Positions 60,674 to 64,000 of a DNA stretch of 64,000 bases are shown here, piece after piece. This DNA is from Aldehydirespirator sp965204875 (GTDB lineage Bacteria > Actinomycetota > Acidimicrobiia > Acidimicrobiales > Aldehydirespiratoraceae), in contig OZ242020.1 in the NCBI GenBank assembly GCA_965204875.1, positions 2,914,001 to 2,978,000 of the forward strand. Reading direction: 5' to 3'. Within the stretch, counting starts at the first letter, position 1. Each line of letters begins with the position of its first letter. A program made the position numbers and the translations under genes. Below the pieces are notes generated by a model that saw nothing but the letters and a program-made list of their open reading frames with translations, searched no databases and was not told the DNA's origin.

Positions 60674-60830
60674 CCGGCCAGCCGCCGACCGGGCCGGCTG
60701 CGCAACACCATCGCCCTCCCCAGCCGGCAGCGCACTGACCACCAAACCTGCACGCACCATCCACGCACTGATCGGCCAAGCGTTCACAGGCCATCCGCAC
60801 GCTGACCGCCCAACCGCCGACCGGGCCGGG
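60667..60830 (+). repeat. Repeats in the TIGR01777/rnhA spacer
   Basis: CCGCCGACCGGGCCGG occurs at 60682-60697 and 60814-60829 with matching flanks (GCACTGACCGGCCAG and GCACGCTGACCGCCCAA), offset 132 bp; GCACTGATCGGCCAAGCG (about 60765) is a third related stretch. The first copy contains the gene's last codon and TGA. The 163-bp spacer holds nothing else I can identify. Confidence 0.75.
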
Positions 60831-60836
60831 GGTGAT

Positions 60837-61382
60837 CTAGGTGCCGAACAGGGAACTCTGCTCCGAAGCCGGCGAACCCCGCTCCGAGGCATTGTCTCGC
60901 GGAGCGGCCAACCCCGTCGCCGTTGGCTCCGGGCTGGTGCCCCGACCGGCGCGCCGATCCAAGGCGGCGCCACGGGCCATCTGGTCAACGATCTCGTTCC
61001 AACCGTCACCTGAGTGGCCCTTCACCCACCGGAACGAGACCTCGTCCTGGCGGCGCAGGTACAGGCCGATCAGCGGCTCCCACAGATCACGGTTGGCCAC
61101 CGGCTTGCGGGCCGAGTTGCGCCACCCCCGCCGCAACCAGCCGTCATACCACCGGTCGCGGAAACAGTTGACGACATAGGTCGAGTCCGAGATCACCTCC
61201 ACTGGCCCGTCGATCTCGCGCAACGCCTCAAGAACGGCGAGCAGCTCCATCCGCTGGTTGGTCGTATTCGGCTCGGCGCCGCAGGCCCAGGAGCCGCCCG
61301 GCACCGCCCAAGCCCAGCCACCCGGCCCCGGATTACCAAGACAAGCCCCATCCGTGTAGGCCACCGCAACATCACCAGTCAC
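60837..61382 (-). CDS. rnhA: Ribonuclease HI
   Basis: The 181-aa protein has the four catalytic carboxylates in order: Asp in YTDGACLGNPG, Glu in RMELLAVLEAL, Asp in VISDSTYVV and Asp in NEIVDQMAR, plus the WVKGHSGDGWNE handle region. It removes RNA from RNA-DNA hybrids. The C-terminal ~35 residues are an unconserved Ser/Gly/Ala extension. ATG 61382. It is divergent from aceE across a 268-bp gap. Confidence 0.95.
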   Translation of the reverse strand: MTGDVAVAYTDGACLGNPGPGGWAWAVPGGSWACGAEPNTTNQRMELLAVLEALREIDGPVEVISDSTYVVNCFRDRWYDGWLRRGWRNSARKPVANRDLWEPLIGLYLRRQDEVSFRWVKGHSGDGWNEIVDQMARGAALDRRAGRGTSPEPTATGLAAPRDNASERGSPASEQSSLFGT

Positions 61383-61544
61383 CCCTCAATAATGCCCGCT
61401 CACCACCAAAAACCCAACAAATCAGAAGCCCCAAACCAGGAACGCAGCCCAGCCGCGACAACAAGGCGCACCACCCAAAGGGAGCGAAAACCCCCCAGAC
61501 CAGCAAAGTCACCGGGTGCACGGCCCAGGGGGATGCCGCAGAGG

Positions 61545-61585
61545 CAGTTCGGTCGGAGGTGGGCGCCAGCCCGCCGACCGAACTG
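61545..61585. promoter_or_regulatory. 12-bp perfect inverted repeat upstream of aceE
   Basis: CAGTTCGGTCGG (61545-61556) and CCGACCGAACTG (61574-61585) are perfectly complementary around a 17-nt loop, ending 65 bp before aceE. No T-run follows, so it is not a classical terminator. It may be an operator or a structured mRNA leader. The rest of the 268-bp rnhA/aceE gap is A/C-rich without recognisable genes. Confidence 0.6.
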
Positions 61586-61650
61586 AGCTCGGCGGCAGCC
61601 CCCGGGACGAAGCCCACGATTGACGCGAAGCGCTGCCATCATTAGGGGCG

Positions 61651-64000
61651 ATGGCCGACCACTTCCTTCGTCAGATCCCCGACATCGACCCCGACGAGAC
61701 CCGGGAGTGGATCGACTCCCTCGACGCCGTGGTCGCGGCCACCGGGCGCGAGCGGGCCCGCTACATCGTGGCGCGCCTGCTAGAACGCGCCAACGAGCAG
61801 CAGCTCGGCGTGCCTCGCACCACGTCCACGCCCTACATCAACACGATCCCGGCCTCTGAGCAGCCCTTCTTCCCCGGCGACGAGCGGATCGAGCGGAGCA
61901 TCCGCAGGCTCGTGCGCTGGAACGCCGCCGCCATGGTCATCCGTGCCAACAAGGTCGCCGACGGGATCGGCGGGCACCTGTCCACGTTCGCCTCGTCCGC
62001 CGCGCTCTACGAGGTCGGGTTCAACCATTTCTTCAGGGGCAAGGACGACGGCCTCGCAGGCGACCACATCTACTTCCAGGGCCACGCCGCGCCCGGCGTG
62101 TACGCCCGGGCCTACCTTGAGGGGCGCCTCAGCGAGGAGCACCTGGACAACTTCCGCATGGAGGTGGGGCGCACCGGGCTGTCGGGCTACCCCCATCCCC
62201 GTCTCATGCCGGACTTCTGGGAGTATCCCACCGTGTCGATGGGCCTCGGCCCGATCAACTCCATCTACCACGCCCGCTTCAACCGCTACCTGCACAACCG
62301 CCGCATCGACGACACCTCCCAGAGCACCGTCTGGTGCTTCCTCGGCGACGGCGAGTGCGACGAGCCCGAGACCCTCGGCGCCATCTCGCTGGCCGGGCGC
62401 AACGACCTCGACAACCTCAAGTGGGTGGTGAACTGCAACCTCCAGCGCCTCGACGGGCCGGTGAGGGGCAACGACAAGATCATCCAGGAGCTAGAGGGCG
62501 TGTTCCGGGGCGCCGGCTGGAACGTGATCAAGGTGATCTGGGGCTCGAAATGGGACGAGCTGCTGATGCGCGACACCGACGGCGCGCTGCTCAACAAGAT
62601 GGCCGTGACGGTCGACGGCGAGTACCAGCGCTACGCGGTGGAGACGGGCGACTACATACGCGAGCACTTCTTCGGCCCCGACCCGCGACTGCGCAAGCTG
62701 GTGGAGCACCTCAGCGACGAGGAGCTGCGGACGCTGCCCCGCGGCGGCCACGACTACCAGAAGGTGTACGCGGCGTTCAAGGCGGCCACGGAGGTCACGG
62801 GCCAGCCCACGGTGATCCTGGCCAAGACGATCAAGGGCTGGACCCTGGGCGAGGGCTTCGAGGGCCGCAACGCCACCCATCAGATCAAGAAGATGACGAA
62901 GTCCCAGCTCATGGAACTGCGGACGCGCCTTCACATGGAGGACGTGATCGACGAGAACGACCTGGCCGACGGCATCCCGCCGTACTACCGGCCGCCGGAG
63001 GACTCGGTGGAGACCCGCTACATGAAGCAGCGCCGCCTGGCGCTCGACGGGGCGGTGCCGAGGCGGGTCGTGAGGGACAGGCGCCGGATCGCGCCCAACT
63101 CAGACGGACCCTTCCGTGACCTGCAGAAGGGCTCGGCGGGGCGCGAGGTGTCCACGACGATGGCGTTCACGGCATTGCTGCGCGAACTCATGCGCGATAA
63201 CGGGTTCGGGCAGCGGGTGGTGCCGATCGTGCCCGACGAGGCACGCACCTTCGGCATGGACTCGCTGTTCAGGGAGTTCAAGATCTACGCGCCGCGGGGC
63301 CAGCTCTACGAGCCGGTCGACCACGACCTTCTGCTGAGCTACAGCGAGTCCTCCGACGGCCAGATCCTCGAGGAGGGCATCACCGAGTGCGGGTCGCTGG
63401 CGAGCTGGCTCGCCGCCGCGACGTCCTACGCCAACCTGGGCGTGCCGATGGTGCCGTTCTACACGTTCTACTCGATGTTCGGTTTCCAGAGGGTGGGCGA
63501 CTCGATCTGGGCGGCCGCCGACGCCAGGGCGCGGGGCTTCCTGATGGGGGCGACGGCGGGGCGCACCACGCTGCCGGGCGAGGGGCTCCAGCACCAGGAC
63601 GGCCACAGCCATGTTCTGGCCTCGACGGTCCCGGCCTGCGAGGCCTACGACCCGGCGTTCGCGTACGAGCTCGGCGCCGTGATCGACGACGGGCTGCGTC
63701 GGATGTACCCGCCGGCGGCGGCCGACGGCGAGGACGTGTTCTATTACATCACGATCTACAACGAGAACTACGAGCAGCCGTCCCGTCCCGACCATGTGAG
63801 CGACGCCGACATCACCTGCGGCCTGTACAAGTTCCACGACGGGCCCGGCAACCGCGGCCGCAACGCCACGGTGCTGTTCTCGGGCGCCTCGGTGGGCGCG
63901 GCCCGCGAGGCCCAGGCGCTGCTAGCGGAGCATCACGACGTGTCGGCGGAGCTGTGGAGCGCCACCTCCTACCAGCGGCTGCGGCGCGAGGCGCTCGACG
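61651..64000 (+). CDS. aceE: Pyruvate dehydrogenase E1 component, homodimeric type (cut by right edge)
   Basis: ATG 61651 opens a frame of 783 codons that runs off the window; the full protein should be about 900 residues. It has the E1p N-terminus (DETREWIDSLDAVV), the ThDP motif GDGECDEPETLGAI with NCNLQRLDGPVRGN, TIKGWTLGEGFEGRNATHQ, and the Pyr-domain segments VPDEARTFGMDSLFREF and GLQHQDGHSH. It decarboxylates pyruvate and passes the acetyl group to the E2 lipoyl domain. The weak AGGGG ribosome site is very close to the ATG. A dyad lies upstream. It is the partner of sucB and lpdA nearby. Confidence 0.96.
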   Translation, partial: MADHFLRQIPDIDPDETREWIDSLDAVVAATGRERARYIVARLLERANEQQLGVPRTTSTPYINTIPASEQPFFPGDERIERSIRRLVRWNAAAMVIRANKVADGIGGHLSTFASSAALYEVGFNHFFRGKDDGLAGDHIYFQGHAAPGVYARAYLEGRLSEEHLDNFRMEVGRTGLSGYPHPRLMPDFWEYPTVSMGLGPINSIYHARFNRYLHNRRIDDTSQSTVWCFLGDGECDEPETLGAISLAGRNDLDNLKWVVNCNLQRLDGPVRGNDKIIQELEGVFRGAGWNVIKVIWGSKWDELLMRDTDGALLNKMAVTVDGEYQRYAVETGDYIREHFFGPDPRLRKLVEHLSDEELRTLPRGGHDYQKVYAAFKAATEVTGQPTVILAKTIKGWTLGEGFEGRNATHQIKKMTKSQLMELRTRLHMEDVIDENDLADGIPPYYRPPEDSVETRYMKQRRLALDGAVPRRVVRDRRRIAPNSDGPFRDLQKGSAGREVSTTMAFTALLRELMRDNGFGQRVVPIVPDEARTFGMDSLFREFKIYAPRGQLYEPVDHDLLLSYSESSDGQILEEGITECGSLASWLAAATSYANLGVPMVPFYTFYSMFGFQRVGDSIWAAADARARGFLMGATAGRTTLPGEGLQHQDGHSHVLASTVPACEAYDPAFAYELGAVIDDGLRRMYPPAAADGEDVFYYITIYNENYEQPSRPDHVSDADITCGLYKFHDGPGNRGRNATVLFSGASVGAAREAQALLAEHHDVSAELWSATSYQRLRREALD

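Noticed and set aside
61372..61642. Two overlapping minus-strand frames of about 80 codons in the rnhA/aceE gap
   Set aside because: They overlap each other and the aceE upstream dyad, lack ribosome sites and have no recognisable domain.

Overview
The window is high-GC DNA with the gene content of an actinomycete. It carries an F420 biosynthesis pair (fbiA-fbiB), a homodimeric pyruvate dehydrogenase E1 (aceE), an actinobacterial MoeZ-type enzyme, bacterial Ku with a stand-alone LigD polymerase, and an AccA3-type acyl-CoA carboxylase. Two blocks follow gene neighbourhoods I know from Mycobacterium tuberculosis. One is LCP/nucleotidyltransferase/fbiB-fbiA/manB (compare Rv3255c-Rv3267). The other is leucyl aminopeptidase/E2/TIGR01777 epimerase/lipB/lipA/RNase H/aceE (compare Rv2213-Rv2241). 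The absence of mycolic-acid or sporulation genes, together with the general style, suggests a deep-branching lineage such as Acidimicrobiia; that placement is inference.

Layout. 1-1.34 kb: an island of visibly lower GC with a MunI-like restriction endonuclease, an MT-A70 methyltransferase and the start of an AlbA_2/ATPase-type regulator that runs off the left edge. 1.39-7.6 kb (minus): phosphomannomutase, a polyprenol-phosphate glycosyltransferase, a giant membrane protein and a CPBP protease, divergent from ftsH. 9.8-15.5 kb: DUF5719 protein, large GT2-membrane protein, isochorismatase-fold protein. 15.6-25.3 kb: GDP-deoxyhexose genes (rmd, gmd), fbiA-fbiB, galE, sugar-1-phosphate nucleotidyltransferase, UDP-glucose dehydrogenase and LCP ligase. 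25.6-28.3 kb: birA divergent from accA3. 28.3-43.9 kb: DUF3048 lipoprotein, then a surface-polysaccharide locus with SpoIID-SLH protein, undecaprenyl-phosphate sugar transferase, glycosyltransferases, ABC exporter, O-antigen-ligase-like protein, GT-C enzyme and flippase. 44-52 kb: Rhodanese-MoeB, sirtuin, unknown protein, phosphotransferase, leucyl aminopeptidase and divergent ligD(pol)/ku. 52-64 kb: membrane protein, M24 peptidase, and the lipoate/PDH block lpd-sucB-lipB::lipA, LapA, TIGR01777 epimerase, rnhA and aceE (cut by the right edge).

Together the sugar genes supply activated sugars (manB plus nucleotidyltransferase to GDP-mannose, then gmd and rmd to a GDP-6-deoxyhexose; galE and ugd for UDP-sugars). 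The 30-44 kb locus assembles, exports and anchors the polymer, and LCP probably attaches it to the wall. The lipoate block makes and modifies the 2-oxoacid dehydrogenase complexes.

The most striking non-gene signal is that at least 17 gene junctions carry a second, degenerate copy of a short stretch around a gene end. The stretch is usually the 3' tail with its stop codon. The copy lies 37-132 bp away, mostly 60-80 bp. The same kind of short-range duplication, in codon-length units, has built linkers and tails inside at least seven proteins, including the linker of an unusual LipB-LipA fusion. I saw no tRNA, rRNA, CRISPR array, insertion sequence or integrase, and no gene-free stretch longer than about 300 bases.
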